Shown one piece after another: positions 32,893 to 44,534 of a DNA stretch of 64,000 nt (its first letter is position 1; each line of letters starts with the position of its first letter). Under the pieces are notes generated by a model that made no database searches, was not told the DNA's origin, and worked only from the letters and a program-made list of their open reading frames with translations. The translations under genes and the position numbers were made by a program. The stretch is from Linum tenue (Eukaryota; Streptophyta; Magnoliopsida; Malpighiales; Linaceae): the NCBI GenBank assembly GCA_946122785.1, contig CAMGYJ010000002.1, positions 21,178,492 to 21,242,491 on the forward strand, written 5' to 3'.

Positions 32893-33998
32893 CCAACCAT
32901 TGGGGTTATCCACCACCATCCTAGTGGTATTACCCCAAGACTTCCTGAAGCAATCAAGGAGGAGAAGACTATGGATTCGGGTTCCAGTACCAACCCCCTT
33001 AGTACGGAGATCAATCAGACCCTGGGCATATCAAGAAAAACCTCCTTATCAAGAAGACTCTTCCCACAACCAGAAGGGCGGAGCTGGAGTTAGCCATGGC
33101 GGCCTTCACGGGCCATTCTGCAGAGCCATGCTACACTCCACAGCCAGATCCTAACAGTCAATTAAGGCTTCTCATGGAGAATTTTATTCAAGACACCAAG
33201 AGATCATTGCCCAAGATAGACCTCCTAATCCAATCCATTGCTCCTGACCCTTCATTTCTCCGTGAAACAGCTGTTCAGCGCTCAGCTTAGCAAACAAAGT
33301 GGGTTGAGCAAGTTTGTGCACAGCTTGCTCAAGATCGCCTTTCTGCTTCCATACAAGTAGAGGAGGAGGATGAAGAAGGCTACAAGGACATTGTGGAGCA
33401 GACAGAAGTTGTCACGGAGAGCTCCCGTGATGATCATGATCAGGGATGTCCTGTCGTAGCCGACCACACCTTCCCACATCCCACACCGAGCTTTGAAGAG
33501 GCGGGCATGAGTGATGAGATGAAAGATGATCTCATCTAAGAAATTGTTTGGCGACTTGCTCTCCAATCCGTGTTGTTAGAAGAAGAGCGAGAAAGGGAGC
33601 GGAAAGAAGTTGTGGAGGATGACAAAAGTGAAGCAGAAGGAGTTTTTGATCTTTTCCCAGGGGTGATACCACATTTTGAAGAAGGAAGAGGGGTTGAGGA
33701 AGCAATTGGTGTCCAGGATGGGGGCAAAGTTGAGGTGGAAAAGGCTTGCACCGGCCCTATGTTACAAGTAATATCTCCACCAAACTTCAATGAACTGCTT
33801 GGCAAGAACCCGTTTGCAGTGTCTCTTTGCCAGACCAAGGCCACATCGACATCAGACCCTCTTGGTGGATGCGATGGTGGTCAATCGATGCCGTCATATC
33901 TAGTTTGGGGCAATGAGACGAGAGAAGAGAAGAAGAGGTCTCAAAGAGGTTCTGGCATGGATCGAAACTTAAGAGCCACCGTCCGGCTCACGATGTGA
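32893..33998 (+). pseudogene. Degenerate gag-position ORF of element 5
   Basis: From 33096 (MAAFTGHSAEPC) to TGA 33998 one frame persists with stops at 33288-33290 (TAG) and 33537-33539 (TAA). Upstream coding continues in another frame, so there is at least one frameshift. The protein is acidic and Glu-rich (LLEEERERERKEVVEDDK) and ends with PPNFNELLGKNPFAVSLCQT and a basic tail. I do not recognise it as the gag of elements 3 or 6 and see no protease, knuckle or RT. It directly precedes the post-pol hairpin, so it occupies the place of gag-pol. Confidence 0.55.
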
Positions 33999-35184
33999 AA
34001 GAAGCGCTTGTTGGGAGGCAACCCAACCAGTCGGTTTGCATTTCTTTCCCTATTCTCTTCGATTGAGCCGGTTTGTTCTTTGATTTTAGAGTCAATAACT
34101 CAACCTTTGTGAGATTTTGTGTGGTGTTTGTGTTCCGACTACTCTCTCCTCCTGGAATGCACCGCCTGCCCCGTCCACCATCATTCACACTTGATTTGGT
34201 AAATTCGTTCTACCCTCCTTATCTTTCCTACATTGAGGACAATGTCATGCTTAAGTGTGGGGGGATGTTCGATTATATATGCGTGTGCATGTGGGGCCTA
34301 GTCCACTGTCCAAATTTTTTAATTTGAGGGCTCCAAGCACGTGTTCCTTGCAATCGCCTGCTCAGTATGCTTTGAATTGACAGTCTTAAAAGTAATATGC
34401 AACCTAGGGAGGTAGCGTAGCACTATGGAGGATGTTGATGCATTTAAGAAGTCTCTTTTCTTATTCATATTGTGTTGGTTGATTGTGTGAATTAGTGATC
34501 TTAAGACCCTTGAATTGTGTGGTATCGTGGACTCTCTACTTGACATGGACTCTTGTATCATGTTTTGAAAAAAAAGGTGCTCTAAATTGTGTTTTTAAAA
34601 TAATGTTTCCCGTGCGGAAAGTGGTGAAAGTATGTAAGGGGAGACGAGAATTCGTTCCCAACTTTCACCTACTACCTCCAACCCCCTTATATTGCTTTCC
34701 CCCGCACGAGGCTCGAGGCATCTGCTCCCGGCATGGCCGGTAAGAGCCGGGCTCTCTCGAAACCTTTTCTAGGTGGGAGCCCTGTTTTCTGGAAATAACA
34801 GGTTAGAACCCTTGCAAAAGAAGAAGAAAAAACAAGAAACAAGAAAATGAAAAAAAAAATGGGGTTCCAACCATCTTCAAGGGATAAAAAAATAGAGCAC
34901 CTTGAAAAAGTGAGTCCATGATCTTTCTCTTTTTTAGAGTCTCTTTGTCCACGAATCACTTGTCCTTCGATCACTACTTGGCATGATCACGACTCGGGAC
35001 TAGAGTTCTCGCAGAAGAAGCTAGGGGGTGTCTTGTGCGTAGGTTGACCTCGTAAGCTGCTAAATGATCTAGAAAGTCCTCTACCGACTATCGGGGTTAC
35101 ACGTTGCTATGGAGATATGGAGAGTTGCATTGGTTTGAGTCAGGTTTGCTTGAGGACAAGCAAACGGTTAAGTGTGGGGCGATT
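33999..35184 (+). other. Structured non-coding 3' region of element 5
   Basis: Post-pol hairpin GTTGGG-AGGCAA-CCCAAC (34010-34027, covarying with other copies), polypurine-like TTAAGTGTGGGGGG (34249-34262), a decayed CTTGGAGCC-type stem near 34290-34336, stem GGTTAGAACCC (34801-34811) with GGGTTCCAACC (34862-34872) around an A/G loop, hairpin GTTTGCTTG-AGGA-CAAGCAAAC (35144-35165) and polypurine tract TTAAGTGTGGGGC before the LTR. No env-position ORF. Confidence 0.72.
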
Positions 35185-35630
35185 TGATGACTCGATATTT
35201 GCACATGTTTTCCCCTTTGTTTCTTGATCGTTTAAGCTCGCATTATTGCTTTTTTGGCCTATTTTACGCTAGTTTGTGTTCCTTTTGTCACATTTCAGGT
35301 CCTAGCACATAAAGTGAAGTATAGGCGCAAGTTTCAAGTCAATCGGAGATCAATTGGCGACTCGGGGGGAGAAACTCGGGCTTGACTTGAAGAAGAATGG
35401 ATTTCTAACTCATTTTGTGACCATAGAATCATGTAAGCTTGTCATGAGAAGAAAGAGGACGAGACTACGAGCGTCTGGGATCAAATGGCACCTAATTTGG
35501 AGTCCAAACAAGGGAGAAACGAAGAATCAAGGACATGGGACCCTGAAGCCAGAATCACAAGGCCCCCCGGTCGTGAACCAAAAATACCCGGCCGGGATAC
35601 CCAAAATACCCGACCGGGTATTTCCATTTT
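35185..35630 (+). repeat. LTR-8: 3' LTR of element 5, truncated
   Basis: 446 bases collinear with the start of LTR-5 (TGATGACTCGATATTTGC), including two CCGGCCGGG/CCGACCGGG motifs. Similarity ends abruptly after GGTATTTCCATTTT; unrelated AT-rich DNA follows. Confidence 0.85.
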
Positions 35631-37489
35631 TATTTTGGATTACACAACCCTTAGAACCCGACCCAACCCGTTCCAACTATTGGTATGAGTTCGGATCCAA
35701 AAAATATTTGTTTCGTATATAGCCATACTTAGGAGAAAATTAAGATATTTCACCATGTTTTTCTCTCATGGTCTCCCTAATTTAATTCATTCTTCGACTT
35801 AAAGTTTAAACATAAATTTAATATAGCTATGATTCACGTAATCCTTTTTCTGGTGTACAATTTTAATAGAATAACATATTATGGATGCGTTCGTTTATAA
35901 CCTTTTTAGCCTATTTCAGCAAATGTCGTGAAAAAACTAGACATATGTTGAAGTAAATCACATTTTATTAAAATTCAAACAACATTTGTGAATTTTGATA
36001 CCTTTCACCTTGGTTCATTCATTTGAAATTTTAAATAGTGATAAAATATTTTAATGGCATATAATAATTCTACATCTACACAATAAATAAAAGCCAAATG
36101 AGAAAACTTGAAGGCTCATTTCAAATTTCCTGCATCCAGAGTGAAAGTAGGAAGGACATTTTGGTCTTCACAATTAGTTTTTTTTATTCATTAAAAAGAC
36201 ACTTACTAGGATTCGAACCATGACCAATTTAAAGAAAAACAAAGATCATAACCAATCACACTAAGTACATTTATTGTATTTTTTAAATTAAAAATATATA
36301 ATCGCAGAGAGGAAAAAACCCTTCCCCCATTTCAAATTCCCTGCTCCAGGAGCATTTGTAGGAAGGGTAGAATAGGGAGTGCCAATTTTTTTCCTTTTCC
36401 TCTGTGGAACGGGCCAACTTACCGTACACATGCGGATTTAAACGGGTCCAGGAGTGTCAATTTTTTTCTTTAAATCCTTTTATTTCTCCGTGGTAAAATA
36501 TATATGAAAAGGCAAAAACAATACTCTTTTTTATTGCTAAAAAGAAAAAAAATTAACAATAAACTAATGCATGGATTCTAATGGGCTAACCGCTAATCAT
36601 AAAATAAAAGAGTTGAATGGGCCTGACCTACACGGGATTTGCCCATCAAGTAAAACAAATGAACATCATGGGTTTGTCATTCTAAAACAAGCTATTTTCT
36701 CTAGCATAATATATATTATGCTATTATTTTATATCTTAATGGCTAAAATATAATATATTTTAAAGTTATTAAATGGTTAAACCTCGACCAACCCAATTAG
36801 TCCATTTTTTTTTATCATTTCAAGTATATATTATGTAATTATTTGATATCATAATGATTAAATTATAGTGTATATTATAGGGAATCGTTTGGTATTTGTT
36901 AGTAAAAAACTAAACAGAAAGATCTATTTGGTTATATTTAACATTAAAACGATCCTAAACATTTTTAGTTTCCTTTCGAAATTCTATAGTTTTATTCCCG
37001 AATCAGTGATGTGCAAATGGCGAATTGCAGTCATCTCTTTTCTTTCATTATTTTTTATTTTCAAATAGAAAGTTTAAAAGTAAAGAATAATTAGAATTTG
37101 ACATGGGTCGGTCAAACGCATTCACTTGTTCAAATCGGTTGAAGCAAAACCCAATTTTTTTGAAGTTTCACCGATTAGAGGGTGGTGGAAGCGACAACCA
37201 TTCTCAAGGTCAAGTAAAAAAGAACTTAACTAAGATTTAGACATAAGTATGTGTGTGTGACAATGTGAGAGGCTCTTCCTAGTGTAGAAACACCTTGATA
37301 AGGAACCTTAAAGTATTTGTCACTTCCATGAGGTCTTGAGTAACCAACTTTGATTGTTTTCTTCATTTGACCTTAAATTTATTCAGTTTCAATCAATTGC
37401 ATAGGGGCTCTCATTTATATGTACCTCAATCCATTACAAAAGATAAATAGAGTATCAATTTAATCTGTAGGTTGAACTACTCTTGCCAC
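35631..37489. other. AT-rich intergenic DNA, no gene seen
   Basis: About 1.86 kb, strongly AT-rich, with short scattered ORFs only. No domain, LTR or TIR pair is recognised. It marks the edge of the retrotransposon nest. Confidence 0.6.
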
Positions 37490-38930
37490 CAAGGTTGTCA
37501 ACCGGGTGGGTCGACCCACTTTGATCCGGACGAATTCCAAAAATACACATGTTTTTAAAAAAAATTCCCAAAATACACACGTTATAAAAAAATTTCCCAA
37601 AATACATATGTTTGGGCATCACCGCTGTTGTCAACCGCAGTGAATGCATTCACCGCGGCAGACCAAAGCAGTGAATGCATCACCGCGGTTGACGGCCGCG
37701 GTGAATGCCCGACTTAACTCTGAAACTTCAAACAAACGTAACTTTACGCTCGGTCATCCGATTGTAGCGAATTCTTTTTTGATTCCATATAACTTTTCAA
37801 GATCTTTCAATCTTCAACAAGACTTCATCTCAAAAAAATGTCGTTTGTTACCCCGAACGAGCAATTTTTCAATTTTGACAAACTTTGGAAGGACATAACT
37901 TTTAGCTCCTCAATCCGAACGTCGTAAAGTTTTTTTTTTTATTGCGCATAACTTTTTAAGAACTACAACTTTGACTAGGAAATAATTTTTTAAAAAAGAA
38001 GTATTTTTGGGTATACAGGATTTTGGGAATAACTTTGCCTTTACTTTTCACAAATCCACATACTTTCCAAAATTATGGTTATAATCAAAGTTGTAGTACT
38101 TCAAAAGTTATGCAAAATCAAAAAAAGTTTCATGACATTCGGATTGTGGAGCACAAAGTTATGATCTTCCAAATTTTGTCAAAATCGAAAAATTGCTCGT
38201 TCGGGGTAGCAAATGATTTTTTTTTTGGATGAAGTCTTGTCTCAGATTGAAAGATCTTGAAAAGTTATGTGGAATAAAAAAAAAAAATTCGCTACATTCG
38301 GATAACCGAGCGCAAAGTTACTTTTGTTTGAAGTTTCAGTGTTACGTCAGGCATTCACCGCGGCGGTCAACCGCGGTGATGCATTCACCGCTTTGGTCTG
38401 CCTCGGTGATGCACAAACATGTGTATTTTGGGAATTTTTTTTATAACGTGTGTATTTTGGGAATTTTTTTTTAATACATGTGTATTTTCGGATTTTTTCC
38501 CTTTGATCCTGACCCGGTGGAAAAAATGGGCCGCACATACCTGTTGGGTCGACCGCTACAAGGTATCGGGTTGGAGGTCAAATTGTGACATTTTTTTCTT
38601 TGTTTTGCAAAATGCGCCTATTTTCCGATTTTTCTTTTCGCCTAACTCAATCTCTGGAATTCTTAGTTGAACATTTGAATATTGATGTTATATAAGTGTG
38701 TGTGAATTTTCACTATATGTAGGATCTAAGTACGACATGTTACTTTGGTGTAATGTTATATGTTATTAATCATATGTTAGATGAGATTTAATATAATTTA
38801 TCAAGATAAATACAATATAATGACTCTTTCTATATTTCCGGGCTAAACGGGTGACTCGTTAATCCTTGACCCACTAACTCAACCAAATCCGGACTAAAAT
38901 GGGTGACTCGTTAACCCTTGACCCACTAAA
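37490..38930. mobile_element. hAT MITE (second copy of the 39528 family), decayed and interrupted
   Basis: Starts CAAGGTTGTCAACCGGGTGG, like the TIR at 39528. After the foldback insertion it runs as an inverted copy of 39528-39994 (CCCGGTGG.., TATAAGTGTGTGTGAATTTTC, ATAATGACTCTTTCTA). The right TIR is lost, and the ACTCGTTAA-CCTTGACCCACTA segment is duplicated near 38850-38928. Confidence 0.7.
37528..38500. mobile_element. MULE-type foldback element inside the hAT MITE
   Basis: 973 bp made almost wholly of two inverted arms (about 37535-37978 and 38083-38490) around a loop of roughly 100 bases. It is flanked by a perfect 9-bp duplication CTTTGATCC (37519-37527 and 38501-38509), the length made by Mutator-like transposases. 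Termini begin GGA/end TCC; the arms carry CACCGCGGT repeats and ATACACATG motifs. No coding capacity: the ORFs are by-products of the arms. Confidence 0.88.
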
Positions 38931-39519
38931 AAAATTAAAGAATGGTGGTGGTGTCCTCTTATAGTAACCCCACACCTTCTAAATTTTTATACAATTAGAT
39001 GTTTGATCAATGGTATTTTAATTCGTGGGGGGTGGGAATAGGGATTTATGTTTTTGTGTCTCGATTCACTTGAACAAGCACCATGTCCTATATTTGTAAT
39101 GACTTTTGATCACTAGTTAGTGGAGAATATTAACCTCTCACCCAACATATCTTTTGCCAAGTAATCACTTTTCATGGATTAAAACTCCTAGTTATATACT
39201 CTTGCCATGAAGCATGCCGATATCTGTGTAAACGAACTTGTTTAGTACACGAAAATCGAAGGTCGACATTTCATAATAACATCGTGGAAATGAATCTGTT
39301 ATTAATTTTCAATATACTTTTTATTATTATAATATGTTTAATATACTTTCATTTGCTCACTTTCAATATCAAATTTCTTTAATATAGTCAGAGAGTCGAA
39401 TATAATCACGAAAAGAACCGTTTCGACATTCAAATCTTTATCCGATTAAAAAAAAATTAATTGCACAATCAGAATAACTAAATCAGACCGGAAGGCTGGA
39501 AGAATGTTTGAGACAAGGA
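38931..39519. other. AT-rich spacer, no gene seen
   Basis: About 590 bases between two MITEs. No ORF, RNA or repeat structure recognised. Confidence 0.5.
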
Positions 39520-39527
39520 GAAAAGGC

Positions 39528-39994
39528 AAGGTTGTCAACCCGCGGGTTGACCCGGACCCGGTCGAGCTAGTGGGTCAAGGGTTAATGGGTCAACCATTTT
39601 AGTCCGGTTTGGCCCGGAAATGTAGAAAGAGTCATTATATTGTACTTATCCTCATAAATTATATCAAATCTTATCTAACATATGAGTTATAACATATAAT
39701 ATTACACCAAAATAACATATCGTACTTAGATCCAACATATAGTGAAAATTCACACACACTTATATAACATAAATATTCAAATGTTCAACTTAGTATTCCA
39801 AAGATTGAGTTAGGCGAAAAGAAAAATTGGAAAATAGGCGCATTTCGCAAACTAAAGAAAAAAATAACACAATTTGACCTCCAACCCGGTACCTTATAGC
39901 GGTCGGCCCGGCGGGTGCGTGCGGCCCGTTTTTCTCACCGGGTCAGGGTCAAATTGGGTCGACCCGTGGGTCAACCCGCGGGTTGACAACCTTG
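39528..39994. mobile_element. hAT MITE with palindromic TIRs
   Basis: 467 bp; TIR CAAGGTTGTCAACCCGCGGG.. at the left and its inverted copy at the right end, about 27 bp each. An 8-bp duplication AGAAAAGG lies at 39520-39527 and 39995-40002. Each TIR itself contains the palindrome CAACCCGCGGGTTG. The interior is AT-rich and non-coding. Confidence 0.9.
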
Positions 39995-40002
39995 AGAAAA
40001 GG

Positions 40003-40784
40003 TAACACGAGGAAGAAAGCCCAGACTGGGATATAGAGAGTGGCGGGCTCAATATGAGATGGCCCATAAATGGACAAGGCCCAGGCCTGCTATATAATTA
40101 GTTAATTACTGAATAATTGAAGGAAGAAAAAATCGGGTATTATTAATTGATAAAATATTCATCCGTTGGAAAAGAAATAAAGAACAACTAATAAAATAAT
40201 TTTGCCTGCTCGTAACGAGAACAGAGGAATCTTGCCTGCGCAGAGAGAGGGAGGAGGACGTCACAACGGCTCTCCTTTCTTTCCCGGTTCGGCCTTCTCC
40301 AAACGGTTCTGCCAGAAGAACCTCAATTGTTCCTTCTCGGATTCTGGGTTTGTCTTCCAATAGCCATCCGGTTCGCGCGGCAGTATCTTCCATTTCCTTT
40401 TTTGCTGCTCGTCTGCCATGTAGATAGATGAACTATATTCTGTTTTGTGGGGGGTTCTTCTGATTCATGTTCATCTTTGAGAGGGGTTTTTTGCTGCTTT
40501 CTTCTCTCTTGATTTTTCGATTGGTGGGTTTGGTTCTGTTTCTCCTTTTGGTTTCTGGGATTTGTCGCTTGTTATTGGAAATTCGCGGGAAAATCAAGTC
40601 ATTAGTTGCTTCTAGTTTAAGCCAAAGTCTGTTCCTTTTTCTGGATTGAATTAAGGTTGCTCAAGTTTGTCTGGTGAGTTGAAATTGGGTTTAGGCATTG
40701 GTGCTGCATTTGGTTGCTTTGACATCTTCCTCTGCAGATAATTTTGCGAAGTAGCTGACGGTTTATGTGCTCTCTAATTTTCAG
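40003..40784 (+). promoter_or_regulatory. Upstream region and probable 5' UTR/intron of the coiled-coil gene
   Basis: Promoter-like AT-rich start, then a CT-rich, GC-richer stretch (40230-40400) resembling a 5' UTR, then a T-rich stretch ending in the acceptor TAATTTTCAG at 40784. This suggests an intron in the 5' UTR. The donor is not certain. No protein-coding gene. Confidence 0.45.
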
Positions 40785-41653
40785 ATATGGAGAGGAATTA
40801 TGGTAATGATGAACCATCAATGGCTCGCATCCAGCAATTGGAGTATGGTAATTGTTCTTACTTGGATTGCAAGCTTTCTACTGCCATGTCCTGCAATGAC
40901 TAGGGCAATCATTTGGAATTGGAATAGTCCTATGCATACTAGGGCAATCTGAAAATTGTATCCATTTTCCTTATATGGGGATTGACTTAGTAGTTGGAGT
41001 TGGTAATTGGTGGCTTTTGGCCTCTTTGAGCTAACCTGTACTACGTATTCTTTTGTGAAGTTTGTTTGCAAACAATAATGCTAGTGTGTGAAGGGTTATT
41101 TGTTATTGCTCGAGGAATTTCTTTAGTCATGCCTTCGTATTACGTGTTGGTTCTCATTTCTTGGTGCTGTAGGTTGCTTGATAATTTGCTAGTTAGTGAA
41201 ATCATAACACTGTATTTGAATCCTTTTGTTTCCTAGAGCGTGATGAATTGCACAGAGAGCGTGATGAGTTACGTAGAGATATAGAACAACTATGCATACA
41301 GCAAGCTGGACCTGGCTACCCGGCAGTCGCAACTCGGTTGCATTTCCAGAGGTATCATTTGTATTTTTTGATTCTTCTCATTCTTCAGTAGATGGGCAAA
41401 CTTTCTCCCCCATATTCTGTTTTCACTATTTTTTGGTCCTGGGATTATGGGCTAGGTCTTTGCTGGGAGACGTTGGGGGTCCCTTTTATGTGTAGGTTGC
41501 TACGATTTAAGAAAGCATAAGGATTGTTAATGCCCTATTAGGACAGCTAGCTTGGAGCAGGAAATAGAGAATTTGAAGATGAAGTTAGCTGCCAGTACTA
41601 GAGAGAGTCGAAATCTTCAAGACGAGCTTTCAGAAGCATTTCGAATTAAACAG
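40785..41653 (+). CDS. 5' half of a plant coiled-coil protein gene (three coding exons, truncated)
   Basis: Exons 40785-40847 (ATG 40787), 41237-41351 and 41542-41653 join in phase with GT/AG borders. They give about 96 residues beginning MERNYGNDEPSMARIQQLE, rich in charged heptads (ERDELHRERDELRRDIEQL, LEQEIENLKMKLAAS, ELSEAFRIKQ), i.e. a coiled coil. It resembles the N-terminal part of a conserved but uncharacterised plant coiled-coil protein; I cannot name it. After 41653 (CAG/GT donor) Fd-GOGAT sequence follows instead of the gene's own next exons, so it is a truncated copy. Splicing this donor to the acceptor at 41910 would join the two frames in phase. Confidence 0.65.
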
Positions 41654-44495
41654 GTCTTCAGAATGGAGATACTGCTACAAGTGCTATTAAACAGGTTATA
41701 GCAACCTACTTGTATTTTGTAATTGGTTTCTACTTCATCTGTAAGATTTAAAAAAAGAAGTTAAATTCTAGATTTTATGTCAATCATTGGGCCTAAGCAT
41801 TTGCAGTTATCATAATGAGGAAATTTTTCTCCTTAGTGTAGACAACTTACCTGAAGGCTTCTTCTTTACCACTCTATAAAGATTGTTCTGAGGCTGGGTA
41901 TCATTTTCAGGTTGCTTCAGGACGTTTTGGTGTCACTCCAACTTTCTTGGTTAACGCTGATCAACTAGAAATAAAAATAGCACAAGGTGCCAAACCTGGT
42001 GAAGGGGGCCAACTGCCTGGGCAGAAAGTTAGTGCATATATTGCCAGGTTGAGGAATTCTAAGCCTGGGGTTCCACTTATCTCTCCACCACCCCATCATG
42101 ATATCTATTCCATTGAAGATCTTGCTCAGTTGATCTTTGATCTCCATCAGGTGTGTTTTTCGGCTTGTAATTTTTTCCGTTATTGCTATAGAGTGTTTAT
42201 GAATTTTAATGATGAAGTTAAGCGGATGGTGTTGCACAAACAGGTCAACCCTAGGGCTAAGGTCTCTGTGAAGCTGGTATTGGCACAGTTGCTTCTGGTG
42301 TTGCAAAGGCTAATGCTGATATTATTCAGGTATTGTCTTATGAATAAATTGATCCTTTTGGCCATCTTAGTTCCAAATCGTATAATTTTTTATTGAATGG
42401 AATGGTTCACTGTTGGATTATGAAAGGAAAAAAGATTGCTTTTGATATGTGCATTCAAGCTGTTTACGTCCCTTCTCATTTTCCTCTTTCATTCCATAGA
42501 TATCAGGGCATGATGGTGGAACAGGAGCCAGCCCCATTAGTTCCATTAAGCATGCTGGTGGTCCTTGGGAACTTGGGCTAACAGAAACTCATCAGGTTAT
42601 TTTTATTTGCTGTGCTCATCTTGTTAGCAACCAATCCTTTCCCTTAGTAACAGTTTATCATTTTCCAGACCCTCATCAATAACGGACTGAGAGAAAGGGT
42701 AATTCTTCGAGTCGATGGTGGCTTCAAGAGTGGCTTTGATGTCATGATGGCTGCAGCAATGGGAGCCGACGAGTATGGATTCGGTTCTGTTGCTATGATC
42801 GCTACTGGTTGTGTTATGGCCCGTATTTGCCACACGAATAATTGCCCAGTTGGTGTTGCCAGTCAGGTAATAATGGAAACTTTTGTCTGTGGCTTTACTG
42901 CGGATGCTTTGTTTCTATGTTAATCAATTCTTTTGATTCTTACTTAACTGCAGAGGGAAGAACTACGTGCTCGGTTTCCTGGCGTGCCAGCTGATCTGGT
43001 TAATTACTTTCTGTATGTTGCTGAGGAGGTGAGTTCTTTGTGAATAATATAAACTGTTTCTTTATTGTTGTTACTAAGCTGCCGATGTTCACTTTGGTCA
43101 ATTATTCATGTCTTTGCTAGGTAAGAGGCGTGCTGGCAGAATTGGGTTACCAGAAGTTAGACGATATAATTGGGAAAACAGACATACTAAAACCACGAGA
43201 CATCTCCCTTGTGAAAACCCAGCATCTTGATCTAAGTTATGTGCTCTCGGTGAGTATTAAAGCAACTTCTGTTTCTCCTTGGCTATCATGGTATTTCTAG
43301 CCACGGGCTTCCTGTTTGTTTCAAGTAAACTTCATATGGTTCGCTCGTCTACATTTCCAGAGTGCCGGATTACCAAAATTGAGCAGTACAGACTTGTTTT
43401 GGACGACAAGATAGACACTCGCAGATCCAGAGGTAAGAATCTTCATCCTTGATATTGTGTATCATTAGCTAGCAACTGGTCTTCACGGCACATGGGGAGT
43501 TATTGACCAGAAAATGAGATATTTTGGCCTCAATCTGAACAGTTGCTTTTGACTAGTTTTAACACAAACTACTGGTTGTTTGCTTCTTTTCCTTATAAGC
43601 CTTCGTTTACATGTTCAGATTGCAGATGCAATTGAGAAGGAAAAGGTTGTTAACAAGACTTTTCATATATTCAATGTGGACCGTGCTGTCTGTGGGCGGA
43701 TATCTGGTGCAATGGCCAAGAAATACGGCGATACTGGTTTCGCTGGACAACTGAACATAACGTAAGATGTGTGGCTTACTAGTTCCCAATATTACAGTAT
43801 TGGGACACCTAAGCTAAGAAAACATCTTCTGTGTCTTGAGTACTCATACTAGAATGTTCTCTTTGCACCACCAGGTTTAATGGGAGTGCAGGTCAGTCAT
43901 TTGGATGTTTTTTGACTCCCGGGATGAATGTCCGGCTTGTAGGAGAAGCAAATGATTATGTTGGAATAAAGGTAAGGAAACACCGTCATCAACATTGCTT
44001 AAAATCAAGATTCAAGTCCGAAACTAACTATGTGTTTTGATGCTAAAAGGGTATGGCTGGAGGAGAGCTGGTGGTCACTCCAGTAGACAACGCAGGGTTT
44101 TGCCCTGAGGAAGCTGCCATTGTTGGGAACACCTGTCTCCACTGGTGGGCAAGTCTTCGTTCGAGGGAAAGCTGGGGAACGTTTTGGGGTTAGGAACTCA
44201 CTCGGTCAGGCTGCCGTCGAAGGCACTGGAGACCATTGCTGCGAATACATGACTGGTGGCTGTGTTGTTGTACTTGGAAAGTAAGTGAATGCTGCAGCAG
44301 TCTGCCTCACTTCTCGTTTTAGTAACATAAAACTGAAACTGATCCGTAGAGTTAAAACCTACGACTCGCTTTGGTCGACAGGGTTGGGCGAAATGTGGCT
44401 GCTGGCATGACTGGAGGTTTGGCGTACATGCTCGACGATGACGATACCTTGATACCCAAGGTTTGTAGTTTGTTACTGCTGTGATTGAAGTCTCT

Positions 44496-44534
<39 letters not shown>

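Larger units (their letters stand above)
22211..35630 (+). mobile_element. Element 5: Athila-type element split by element 6
   Basis: LTR-5 (22211-23638), primer-binding site (23645-23663), leader and ATG (23769), then element 6 with its target duplication, then the remaining internal region (32893-35184) with degenerate gag-like frames, post-pol hairpin, 3' structures and truncated LTR-8 (35185-35630). The retained internal region is only about 2.4 kb in total and has no RT or integrase, so this copy is non-autonomous. Confidence 0.85.

Noticed and set aside
41947..42396. 149-codon ORF starting in a GOGAT exon
   Set aside because: Reads through an intron with good GT/AG borders; only its first part is GOGAT sequence.
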